Assembly (NCBI GenBank): GCA_021848555.1
Contig: JAJZUN010000141.1
Coordinates: forward strand, 1 to 6,955
DNA from: Pseudomonadota bacterium
GTDB taxonomy: Bacteria > Pseudomonadota > Gammaproteobacteria > Burkholderiales > SG8-39
Reading direction: 5' to 3'
DNA: 6,955 bases
Both the position numbers and the translations under genes were made by a program. The notes below the pieces were generated by a model. The model ran no database searches, was not told where the DNA came from, and was given only the letters and a program-made list of their open reading frames with translations. Positions within the stretch are counted from its first letter, which is position 1, and each line of letters opens with the position of its first letter. Shown here piece after piece: positions 1 through 5,627 of the stretch.

Positions 1-811
1 AGGGAGCCGATTTCGTTTTCGACCGGAATGAGCGGTGTAACCGGTCCGGGTTCGTGCTCTTCCATGGCGTGTTTGAGCACGGCCAGGGGGCGAAGCACAA
101 AGAGACGCAGGAAAAGAAAGAGGGAAAAAAAGAGAAGGACGGCGACGGCCAGGCCGCCGGCAATAAGAACCCTTTGGTTTTCTTGTATCTGCAGCAGAAG
201 GGTGTCGATGGGGATGGAGATGGAAAGGGCTCCACGCACTTGGCCCACCTGATAGTCACCGTGGCATTTCAGGCACGCGGGTTCCGTAAAGAGTGGAGCA
301 ATGTAACGGAAGACCGGCATTTTATCTTTCATACCGATCATGGTCGCTTCTTTTTTCCCGTGTAAAGAAAATTCCAGCAGGGACTTTTCTTCAAAGGAAT
401 CCGGTTTGTTGGCAGGGTTGACTGGCCTGAGGCTCGTCAGGTTGAACCAGTAGAAACCGCTCATCCGGGCGTATTCGGACAGGTAGCGGGTGATCAGGGC
501 CGGATTTTCCCGGACGTAGCGGTTGCCTTCCTGGTCTTCGATCATGTTGTTTTCGAGAAAAGGGTTGGGCTCGATGCCCGGCCGCTTTTCGATGAAGACG
601 CCGCCATGGTCCGCGATCCAGCGGCGGGTCAGGACGATCTGCCGGAAGAGGATCCGGGCCTGGGACTTCACCTGCTCGTAGAGCAGCTCCTGGTTCTTGA
701 ATCCCATGACCGTAAAGAGGGTGGCCGTGCCAGCAAAGAGGATTGAACCGGTGACGAGCATCAGTTTGGCGGTCAGGCTTTTTCGGATATGTTCTAAGAG
801 CCGGATCATGG
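1..811 (-). CDS. Haem-binding Tll0287-like (DUF3365) membrane sensor, HAMP-linked, N-terminal part; frameshifted near start
   Basis: The C-terminus lies beyond the window edge. Numbering assumes the ATG at 811 and one A removed from the A run at 779-785. Residues 16-35 form a membrane helix. An extracytoplasmic domain of about 175 residues follows, containing ILFRQIVLTRRWIADHGGVF, a typical start of the Tll0287-like/DUF3365 fold. A CLKCH haem c attachment motif sits at residues 179-183 (bases 261-275). A second helix at 214-234 leads into a HAMP linker (RPLAVLKHAMEEHEPGPV). In this family such a module feeds a histidine kinase, chemoreceptor or GGDEF output, which is not visible here. The domain is likely periplasmic and senses redox state or small ligands through haem; this is family knowledge. 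Oddity: the ATG frame hits TGA at 775-773, and the long frame is reached only by a -1 shift at seven A. Without a shift the first in-frame ATG is 761, inside helix 1, with no Shine-Dalgarno. Domain call firm, start uncertain. Confidence 0.8.
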
Positions 812-900
812 ATCGGTTTTTTGTCCTAAGAACCGTAGTCAGCCGATTTCGTGCGCATGATTGATATCGGAGCAATCGAAGCGCTGCGGCCAGATGCGTC

Positions 901-1800
901 CTAAAGGGTGGAAGTGTAGTCGGCCATGGGCGGCCGCGGCCGCGGAGCCTTGGCCTTGGTCACCGTGCCCAGGGTCAAGAAGCAAAGCGGCTGTTCATGG
1001 GCGCTCAGCCCGAATAGCGACCGCATTTGCTGCGAGTACAATGCCCTGCCACTCGACAGTCCCGCGCCGAATCCCATCGCATGGGCGGTGAGCAGCATAT
1101 TCTGAATGGCGCAGCCTGCGGAAATGAGCCGTTCCTGCGGGTGCGTAGCCCCCAGATCGGGATCGAGGCGCGCTACAACTAGGAGCAGAAAAGGACCGCG
1201 GAAAGCTTTCGCCCTCGCGTCCTGCTTCTGCACCTCGGTCGCGTCGCCATCGCGCTCGGTGAGCGCCTGGGCGAACGCCTCGCCCAATAGATGGCGCCGC
1301 TCCGGCGCGATGATGATCAGGCGCCAAGGGTTCAGCAGTCCGTGATCCGGCGCTGCGCCCGCAGTGCTTAGGATTTTCTCGATCTGCTCGGAGCCGGGCC
1401 CAGGGTCGCCTAGCCGCTTGGGCGACGTGTGCTGACGCGTATGAATCAGCGTTAGCGCAGCGTCCACCACTTCCTGGTCAGCAGTCGAATCCATTTCGAT
1501 GAGTATACGCATTTTGCGCCGCACCGTGCGGGCGATAAAGCCGTAGCGCTCCTGAGCTGCCACCGCCAAATCGAGGGCCACCGTCCCATCGACAAAAGCC
1601 TGCATCTGGGCCAGTGTATGCACTTGTTCGTCGTTCATATCGATCACCATGCTCCACATCATGATCGACCTCAGCTTCATGGCGTTTTGCGGCTTGCCAG
1701 AGAAGGTACATGAGTGCCGCTTATGACTGTTAGGCGGCCGGTGGTGATGTTGGCCGCTCCGGCCATTATCGACTAAGCCAGCTTGCGTGGCGTCCCTCAA
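901..1800 (-). CDS. YdjA-like nitroreductase with transposase-derived N-terminal extension
   Basis: Residues ~103-299 are a single-domain FMN nitroreductase of the YdjA type. Visible features are SPKRL, then APDHGLLNPWRLIII at 150-164 (the APDH...PWR signature), FRGPFLLLVVA at 200-210, QERLISAGCAIQNMLL at 222-237, GFGAGLSSG and the FLTLGT end strand. Such enzymes bind FMN and use NAD(P)H to reduce nitro groups or other acceptors in the cytoplasm; the natural substrate is unknown. The domain's usual start corresponds to ATG 1494 (MDSTADQEVVDAAL) or ATG 1512; neither has a clear Shine-Dalgarno. The ~100 residues ahead are not nitroreductase: residues 51-95 match the N-terminus of an integrase-type transposase (separate entry), and residues 1-50 look untranslated. 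I would place the functional start at 1494-1512, or at 1650/1638 if the fusion is made. The neighbouring minus-strand genes have no obvious link. Confidence 0.85.
   Translation of the reverse strand: MRDATQAGLVDNGRSGQHHHRPPNSHKRHSCTFSGKPQNAMKLRSIMMWSMVIDMNDEQVHTLAQMQAFVDGTVALDLAVAAQERYGFIARTVRRKMRILIEMDSTADQEVVDAALTLIHTRQHTSPKRLGDPGPGSEQIEKILSTAGAAPDHGLLNPWRLIIIAPERRHLLGEAFAQALTERDGDATEVQKQDARAKAFRGPFLLLVVARLDPDLGATHPQERLISAGCAIQNMLLTAHAMGFGAGLSSGRALYSQQMRSLFGLSAHEQPLCFLTLGTVTKAKAPRPRPPMADYTSTL
1516..1650 (-). mobile_element. 5' fragment of an integrase-type (ISNCY/IS481-like) transposase gene
   Basis: In the nitroreductase frame, the stretch from Met at 1650 or 1638 reads MNDEQVHTLAQMQAFVDGT, then about 14 residues, then ERYGFIARTVRR. 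I recognise this as the conserved N-terminus of a family of DDE integrase-type transposases common in betaproteobacteria, which normally continues FGY and then a segment ending in RFLERVSGYSR. Here the match stops at RTVRR (about base 1516) and the nitroreductase leader begins at once. No catalytic core or C-terminal part is present in the window. The identification rests on remembered family sequence, so the exact family name is tentative. I see no terminal inverted repeat around it. Confidence 0.6.
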
Positions 1801-1860
1801 GACCTCAATGCAGATGCCAGCCGTCGGTGAAACCGCTTCTGGTTTGATCCAGTTCTCTTC

Positions 1861-2877
1861 TCAACGACCTGTACCGCGCTTGAAATTTTCAAAGATCTCT
1901 TTGACCGCCTCATAGAACCAGTAATCCAGTGGTTTGCCATCCACGGGCGGCGGTTGATCGGGCAATTCATCGCGGGCGAAAAAACGCGCGGCGGCCACCT
2001 CCTGCGCTTGTGGAGCCAAGTCGCCGCCGACGACGCGCGCCGCGAACGTCACGAGCATAACGCCCATGTGCGCCCGACTGTAGACGTTCAGCAGCTTGTC
2101 TATCACGACATCGCAGCCCGTCTCCTCTTTCACTTCGCGCCGGGCGCCTTCTTCGAGAGATTCGTCTATTTCGACATACCCCGCGCAGGGCGCCCAGTAA
2201 TCGGCCAGAGGCGGGTTCAGCCGGTGAACGAGCAGCAGCTTGTCTTCACGCGTGGCGACGGCGAGAGCGACCACCGGCAACGTCCAGTGCAGTTCGTCAT
2301 GCCGCGAGGTGGGCTCAGTAAATTCGACCCTGTAGCTGGTCGCGCCACGCGCAAACATGGATCCGGCAAGGGGTGACCACGGCTCGCATGCGGCCGGACC
2401 CTTGCGCATGACGACGCGCAAGTCGGCGATTGGTTTGCCGACGCCGTGCAGCAGGGCCGCAACGAACACGGCATACGTCCACCGGTGCACCTGTTCCCCG
2501 ATGGCTTCGGGCGGCGCGCCCCTGGGCAAAATCTGGCCGCGCCGGAGATCGAGCGCGAGATTGACTACCTCGACCGCGTGCGTGAATAGGCCGCCTAGCT
2601 GGGCGTGGTGGTGGGACTCCGACGCCGGCAGCAATTGGACGAATTCGGCGAACCCGGCAATCACTGGCCGCACGGTCGCATCAAACACCTCGGGAGGAAA
2701 ACCGAGCTTGGTGCGCAGCACATCAACAAGTGACTTCGTCCCGGTGCGTTCGATGAGCATGTCAAGGTTGAGCACCGGGAGTTCGCCTTCAGGCACCGCG
2801 GGCGGGACGGCATGCTGCGCGGGCGGTAGATCGATGACCCGCCTTCTGGAAAAGAATAGCTTTCCGATCAATTCCAC
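1861..2877 (-). CDS. MobH/TraI-like relaxase N-terminal domain fused to a Nudix hydrolase
   Basis: Numbering is from GTG 2877. Residues ~35-192 match the N-terminal domain of MobH relaxases of integrative conjugative elements (PF07514 type): LPASESHHHAQLGGLFTHAVE at 83-103 with the HHH triplet at 89-91, then YAVFVAALLHGVGKPIADLR at 135-154, and a YRVEF strand. The family's LLHDIGK is LLHGVGK here, so the HD aspartate (145) is glycine. From ~197 a Nudix domain follows: PVVALAVATREDKLLLVHRL, then a complete Nudix box with G233, E239, R247, E248, E251, E252 and G254. Nudix enzymes hydrolyse nucleoside diphosphate-linked substrates with Mg2+; the substrate is not predictable. MobH proteins normally continue with a further relaxase region, which the Nudix domain replaces. 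Start: TTG 2871 is attractive, because GGAGAGG lies 5 bases before it whereas it abuts GTG 2877. The Nudix part probably works; relaxase activity is doubtful. Confidence 0.8.
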   Translation of the reverse strand: MELIGKLFFSRRRVIDLPPAQHAVPPAVPEGELPVLNLDMLIERTGTKSLVDVLRTKLGFPPEVFDATVRPVIAGFAEFVQLLPASESHHHAQLGGLFTHAVEVVNLALDLRRGQILPRGAPPEAIGEQVHRWTYAVFVAALLHGVGKPIADLRVVMRKGPAACEPWSPLAGSMFARGATSYRVEFTEPTSRHDELHWTLPVVALAVATREDKLLLVHRLNPPLADYWAPCAGYVEIDESLEEGARREVKEETGCDVVIDKLLNVYSRAHMGVMLVTFAARVVGGDLAPQAQEVAAARFFARDELPDQPPPVDGKPLDYWFYEAVKEIFENFKRGTGR

Positions 2878-2884
2878 CTCTCCG
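2872..2884 (-). promoter_or_regulatory. Ribosome binding site favouring the TTG 2871 start
   Basis: On the minus strand the sequence is CGGAGAGGTGGAA followed by TTG. The purine run GGAGAGG stands 5 bases before TTG 2871, a normal Shine-Dalgarno spacing, but touches GTG 2877. The protein from TTG would begin MIGKLFFSRRR. Confidence 0.45.
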
Positions 2885-2929
2885 AAATAGGCATACCTCA
2901 GCTCAGGGTCTCCGGCTCTGGCCTAGACG

Positions 2930-2951
2930 GCGCAGCGAGGTGTTGCTGCGC
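2930..2951. repeat. Inverted repeat, 7-bp stem
   Basis: GCGCAGC at 2930-2936 and GCTGCGC at 2945-2951 are perfect inverse copies around an 8-base loop. There is no T run, so it is not a standard intrinsic terminator. It lies about 55 bases upstream of the relaxase-Nudix start. Confidence 0.5.
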
Positions 2952-3051
2952 GCGGTGCCCGTCGACATCAAGTCAGTGTTCCATATCGGCGACTGCGGTC
3001 TCGTCACGCTGCATCAAGTATTGCCGGTCCATCGAAGTGATTCCATCGTCA

Positions 3052-3074
3052 ACGTGGCCTCGCCGAAACCACGT
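3052..3074. repeat. Palindromic element, copy 1
   Basis: ACGTGG at the left and CCACGT at the right form a perfect stem around an 11-base centre; an A/T pair outside extends the stem to 3051-3075. The 23 bases are about 70 percent identical (16 of 23 by eye) to the element at 3286-3308. Confidence 0.5.
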
Positions 3075-3285
3075 TTCGACTTGACATGCGCCTTGCCCTT
3101 TCTTTGGCCGCGGGCGCACATGAGGACGCGGCCGGCCCTTTTCGGGTAGAGCCCGTCCCTGTTGCACCATTCTTATTCATCGATTTTCTTCCCTTTGCCA
3201 CATCGCCGTTCGCGCTTCGCACTGATCGGCGATCGGGTCGTGCGCTGAATGCGCAAACACCTTCTCGCAAGAAATACAAGCGATG

Positions 3286-3308
3286 ACGTGGCTTCATTGA
3301 AGCCATGA
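3286..3308. repeat. Palindromic element, copy 2
   Basis: It contains the near-perfect palindrome TGGCTTCA-T-TGAAGCCA (3289-3305): an 8-bp stem with a single central base. The layout ACGTGGC, TC, GAA, CCA is shared with 3052-3074. It could be an operator-type site or part of a degenerate repeat family. Confidence 0.5.
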
Positions 3309-3347
3309 TTCGAGCGGGCATCAGCACCCGCCACCACTACGATTTTC

Positions 3348-3361
3348 GTCAACGTGACAAC
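3348..3361. repeat. 14-bp direct repeat, copy 1
   Basis: GTCAACGTGACAAC. The second copy, 54 bases downstream, differs at one base. Closely spaced direct repeats like this are found at transposase-binding ends of some insertion sequences and at operator arrays. No partner gene is evident. Confidence 0.55.
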
Positions 3362-3401
3362 TGTGCGTCCGATCGAGCGGTACAGACGAGATAGACGGGA
3401 G

Positions 3402-3415
3402 GTCAATGTGACAAC
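3402..3415. repeat. 14-bp direct repeat, copy 2
   Basis: GTCAATGTGACAAC, matching 13 of 14 bases of the copy at 3348-3361. A shorter GTCAACGTG also occurs at 3049-3057. Confidence 0.55.
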
Positions 3416-3794
3416 GAATGAGGGGCAACGGCATCACTCGCGACTATTTCTCACCTCAGTTCTCTGAGCGACCGTCCCCGCTCATGCCTGTTGAGACGAT
3501 GCCGCAATGCGCTATGAAGTCAATAGTGCCCCGCTACACGCGATTGCACGTACCGAGTCTGGTTGAACCGGAAGCGATCCGCTGCAACCCCAACGACTCG
3601 CGCAATTCATGTCTTAGTGGACTTCGGATTCAGACAGACCTGGGAGCCGACCGACCAGGAACCGACGATTACGATGCAACATCGCACTACCCTGCTACCG
3701 ATTTTTCCAAGCCAACAGGCAGCTTCCTTAATCGACCAACCCCGCGATCCCAAACCTGCAACTGAGTTCGGAACACCGCCGCACGAATGGAGGA

Positions 3795-4205
3795 TTATTG
3801 CTTGCCTTCCAGCCGCAGCAGCGCGCGCACTATCTCAAGCACCATCTTCTTGTGCGGCTCATCGAGCAGTTCAAGCTTTTTCATCACCCATGCTGGCTCT
3901 ACCGCATAAGACGCAAAGTCCTGCTTCGCCGCCCCGACCCGCTCTTCCTTGCGTTCGGCCTCGCCGAATCTGAGCCATTGCGGTGTGACTTCCAGCCACA
4001 AGGCCAAAGCCCGAATCTTGTCCTGCGAAGGCAGCGCCTTGCCGGCAAGCCACTTTCGGATCGACTGCGCCGTCACCGGCTCGCCGTGGTAGCGCAGATT
4101 GAATTCGCGCGCGACCTGGGTGGGGCTGTCCGTGTCGACGCGGATCTTGCGCATCGCCTCCTTGAAACGCCTGCTGAAACCCTGTTTTTCGTCAGCGAGA
4201 ACCAT
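3795..4205 (-). CDS. XRE-like HTH transcriptional regulator
   Basis: The product is 136 residues from ATG 4205 (MVLADEKQGFSRRFKEAMRK). The frame stays open to ATG 4286, but those extra 27 residues resemble promoter DNA. Residues 8-20 and 27-54 (SPTQVAREFNLRYHGEPV, then SIRKWLAGKALP) form a helix-turn-helix of the lambda-repressor-like type, followed by DKIRALALWLEVTPQWLRFG. This is a known small-regulator layout in betaproteobacteria. The C-terminal ~50 residues (VMKKLELLDEPHKKMVLEIV) are helical and probably mediate dimerisation. It should bind DNA in the cytoplasm. It is divergent from the plus-strand signalling genes across 125 bases, so control of that promoter or its own is plausible but inferred. 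No clear Shine-Dalgarno precedes ATG 4205. Ligand and targets are unknown. Confidence 0.75.
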   Translation of the reverse strand: MVLADEKQGFSRRFKEAMRKIRVDTDSPTQVAREFNLRYHGEPVTAQSIRKWLAGKALPSQDKIRALALWLEVTPQWLRFGEAERKEERVGAAKQDFASYAVEPAWVMKKLELLDEPHKKMVLEIVRALLRLEGKQ

Positions 4206-4250
4206 GCTCGGAAAATAGCACCAAGCAAGGCCGCGAACGGATACTGTCGG

Positions 4251-4279
4251 TTGCTTTTTATGATAACTGCCTGTAACAT
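4251..4279 (+). promoter_or_regulatory. Candidate sigma-70 promoter for the plus-strand cluster
   Basis: TTGCTT (4251-4256) and TAACAT (4274-4279) are separated by exactly 17 bases in the divergent gap between the HTH gene and the PAS ORF, about 50 bases ahead of GTG 4331. The hexamers match consensus at only 3 and 4 positions, so position supports the call more than sequence does. Confidence 0.35.
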
Positions 4280-4330
4280 ATTCCATTGATTTGCACAGCT
4301 ATCTGGCTCGCCAACTCGCAGGGGATTTGC

Positions 4331-4573
4331 GTGACTTGGTTCGGACACGATCTTTCGAAAGTGATCGAGCAGATCCCAATCGGTGTGGCGGTGACGCGGC
4401 CGCACGGCGCGGTCGAATACGCCAACCCGCACCTGCGTCAATGGCTCGGCTTGGGCGTTGAACGGGTATTGGGAGCGAATCTTGCGCGATTCAGGTTGGG
4501 ATTGCGCATCATAAATGATCATGCTGCAAGAAGTGGGCTCGTGCGCTGGTTTCAGGCAGTGCCCACCGCTTGA
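4331..4573 (+). CDS. Truncated PAS-domain protein (80 residues)
   Basis: GTG 4331 has AGGGG 6 bases upstream, a good ribosome site. Residues 11-54 (VIEQIPIGVAVTRPHGAVEY, then ANPHLRQWLGLGVERVLGAN) match the N-terminal half of a PAS domain: the opening helix, the first two strands and the helix after NP. PAS domains normally run ~100-110 residues. Here the match ends near residue 55 (base ~4495) and a tail of ~25 residues without family features leads to TGA 4571. Neither other plus frame restores the PAS sequence, so this looks like a deletion or insertion end rather than a point frameshift. In full-length relatives a PAS of this kind sits ahead of kinase, GGDEF or EAL domains. The stop overlaps ATG 4573 of the next gene (TGATG), suggesting coupling. 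It may be a relic or a small retained peptide; ligand binding is unlikely with half a fold. Confidence 0.55.
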   Translation: MTWFGHDLSKVIEQIPIGVAVTRPHGAVEYANPHLRQWLGLGVERVLGANLARFRLGLRIINDHAARSGLVRWFQAVPTA

Positions 4574-4941
4574 TGGAACCCTGGATGCCATACACATTCA
4601 CGTTTGACGCGGCGCGAAAGCGGATAACTATCTTTGTGACTCCTCCAGTAAGTAAGCACGATGCACTCGTAGGTTTGCGTGAGGTACGTACCCACCCCGA
4701 ATTCCGAACGGATTATGGGATTCTCATAAACGTACAGGCTGCCGACCGCCCACCAAGCGCATCGGGAGCTATCGAACTCGGTAATGTCATGAAGGTGTTT
4801 TTCCCAGGGCAAAAGATTGCCTTTGTGTCGCCCACTCCGGTAACGACTGAGTGGGCATTTCTCCTCGTAACAGCAAGCCCAAAAGTTCAGCTGTCGTATT
4901 TCAAGGAATCGAACGAGGCGGAAGCTTGGTTGGCGAGCTGA
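4573..4941 (+). CDS. STAS/SpoIIAA-like small protein
   Basis: The product is 122 residues from ATG 4573, or 118 from ATG 4585 (MPYTFTFDAARKRITIFV), which fits the usual start of this family better and has GGA 7 bases ahead. The pattern is two strands (YTFTFD, RITIFV), a helix (KHDALVGLREVRTHPEF), a strand (YGILINVQ), a helix, a strand (KIAFVSP), a helix (TEWAFLLVTA), a strand (VQLSYF) and the closing EAEAWL. This matches uncharacterised proteins of SpoIIAA/STAS-like fold that often sit beside signalling genes. No catalytic residues are expected; a regulatory or binding role is likely, target unknown. The base composition appears lower in GC than the cyclase gene downstream, possibly a different origin. 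It overlaps the PAS ORF by one base (TGATG), and hemerythrin follows 42 bases later. Confidence 0.6.
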   Translation: MEPWMPYTFTFDAARKRITIFVTPPVSKHDALVGLREVRTHPEFRTDYGILINVQAADRPPSASGAIELGNVMKVFFPGQKIAFVSPTPVTTEWAFLLVTASPKVQLSYFKESNEAEAWLAS

Positions 4942-4983
4942 AATGGCACAAGCCATATTTCTTCGCGGGCCGCAAACCGCGTA

Positions 4984-5385
4984 ATGCAGGCAGTACCTTG
5001 GTATGGGATATTGGAAACGGGACATGTGGCGATGGATGTCGATCACAGGAAGTTGGTCGATCTCTTCAATCTGCTAGGCGATAGCATAAAGGACTGCAAG
5101 GGGAAGGATTTTTGCGATAGCGTACTAGACAATATCATCCAGGACGCAAAAGCGAGCTTTGTACTGGAGGAAACGCTAATGGCGAAGCATCATTATCCGA
5201 AGGCCGACGAACACATGGCCGAACATGCCGCGATGATTGAGCGGGCGCTCAACTACCGAATTAGTCTCGACGTGAACTCGGCCGGAGCGTATATGGCACT
5301 GGTTCATTTCGCCGAGGTTTGGCTGTGTTACCACATCTTCTTCTTCGATAAAGAATTGGCAGGCTTCCTTGGACGAATTGCCTGA
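4984..5385 (+). CDS. Bacteriohemerythrin with one iron ligand replaced
   Basis: The product is 133 residues, the usual size for a single-domain bacterial hemerythrin. These four-helix proteins hold a di-iron site that binds O2 and serve as oxygen carriers or sensors. Signature segments are PWYGILETGHVAMDVDHRKL (H21), SFVLEETLM (58-66), YPKADEHMAEH (H77, H81) and WLCYHIFFFDKEL (H117, D122). Spacings 77-81 and 117-122 match the canonical pairs, and E62 is the bridging glutamate. The canonical HFxxEE is SFVLEE, so the His expected at 58 (His54 of classic hemerythrin) is Ser. Six of seven ligands remain, so iron or O2 binding may be altered. The ATG 4984 start lacks a strong ribosome site. The diguanylate cyclase downstream suggests O2 or redox input to c-di-GMP signalling, an inference from neighbourhood. 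Confidence 0.85.
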   Translation: MQAVPWYGILETGHVAMDVDHRKLVDLFNLLGDSIKDCKGKDFCDSVLDNIIQDAKASFVLEETLMAKHHYPKADEHMAEHAAMIERALNYRISLDVNSAGAYMALVHFAEVWLCYHIFFFDKELAGFLGRIA

Positions 5386-5410
5386 ATACGCGTGTGAATC
5401 CGGGAAATCA

Positions 5411-5527
5411 GTGCTAACGATCTACTTCCATATAATTTGTCCTAACGACGCGGTGGTTTCCCTCTACTCAGACCGCGTGGTGCAGGAGAAACTCGACTTC
5501 TGCAAGGAGCAGAGAGCCAGAATGTGA
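5411..5527 (+). CDS. Possible small ORF, 38 residues, unknown
   Basis: GTG 5411 has GGGA 6 bases ahead and opens a 38-codon frame ending at TGA 5525-5527; the product includes PNDAVVSLYSDRVVQEKLDF near its end. The later codons mostly end in G or C, as expected of coding DNA here, and the predicted end is a charged helix. I recognise no family. The frame stays open upstream into the end of the hemerythrin gene, so it could also be a remnant. The TATAAT at 5431-5436 lies inside it. Confidence 0.25.
   Translation: MLTIYFHIICPNDAVVSLYSDRVVQEKLDFCKEQRARM
5431..5436 (+). promoter_or_regulatory. Consensus -10 hexamer TATAAT, promoter uncertain
   Basis: A perfect TATAAT lies in the spacer before the cyclase gene, but no TTGACA-like element occurs 16-18 bases upstream and there is no TGn extension. 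If active it would start transcription near 5443, giving a leader of ~185 bases that includes the paired hairpins at 5578-5609. Confidence 0.3.
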
Positions 5528-5577
5528 TCCGCATCTCCCGGCTCGGAACCGACAACCGGCGACGGTAGAATGATCAT

Positions 5578-5609
5578 GTCTGCGCAGGAAGCGCAGACGC
5601 AGTCTGCGC
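5578..5609 (+). promoter_or_regulatory. Two mutually exclusive 8-bp hairpins upstream of the cyclase start
   Basis: GTCTGCGC occurs at 5578-5585 and again at 5602-5609, with its inverse GCGCAGAC at 5591-5598 between them. The middle arm can pair with the left copy (loop AGGAA) or the right copy (loop GCA), but not both. The right hairpin ends 18 bases before GTG 5628, just upstream of the ribosome site. The layout suits an RNA switch on translation or a dyad protein-binding site. Confidence 0.5.
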
Positions 5610-5627
5610 GCGAAAAAAGGGAAGTGC

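Larger units (their letters stand above)
2890..3790. other. Gene-poor spacer, probably eroded mobile DNA
   Basis: About 900 bases lie between the relaxase-Nudix gene and the HTH gene. Open frames of 65-115 codons exist on both strands, but none shows a recognisable domain, coherent hydrophobic pattern or good ribosome site. What can be seen is a set of palindromes (2930-2951, 3052-3074, 3286-3308), a small hairpin GCGGG/CCCGC at 3314-3331, and a 14-bp direct repeat (3348-3361 and 3402-3415). The mixture fits decayed insertion or conjugative DNA more than a promoter region. Confidence 0.55.

Noticed and set aside
1734..1757. GCGGCC/GGCCGC inverted repeat as an insertion sequence end
   Set aside because: The stem is only 6 bp with a 12-base loop in GC-rich DNA, with no partner copy and no target duplication seen.
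2940..3170. Overlapping frames of 65-69 codons on both strands
   Set aside because: Neither has a recognisable motif, and the palindrome at 3052-3074 explains part of the symmetric coding potential.
3412..3460. Similarity between the sequence after 3412 and the right edge after 6917
   Set aside because: Roughly 28 of 40 bases align only with a 3-base gap; this is too weak to call a repeat by eye.
3418..3765. 115-codon plus-strand open frame in the spacer
   Set aside because: It has no domain, no good ribosome site and an irregular composition; the pattern of a real protein is absent.
4073..4597. 174-codon minus-strand open frame
   Set aside because: It overlaps the HTH gene and the PAS ORF on the opposite strand, has no recognisable domain, and lies over the divergent promoter region.
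4552..5046. 164-codon minus-strand open frame
   Set aside because: It is antisense to the STAS-like gene, rich in Cys, Trp and Tyr as expected of a shadow frame, and shows no family features.
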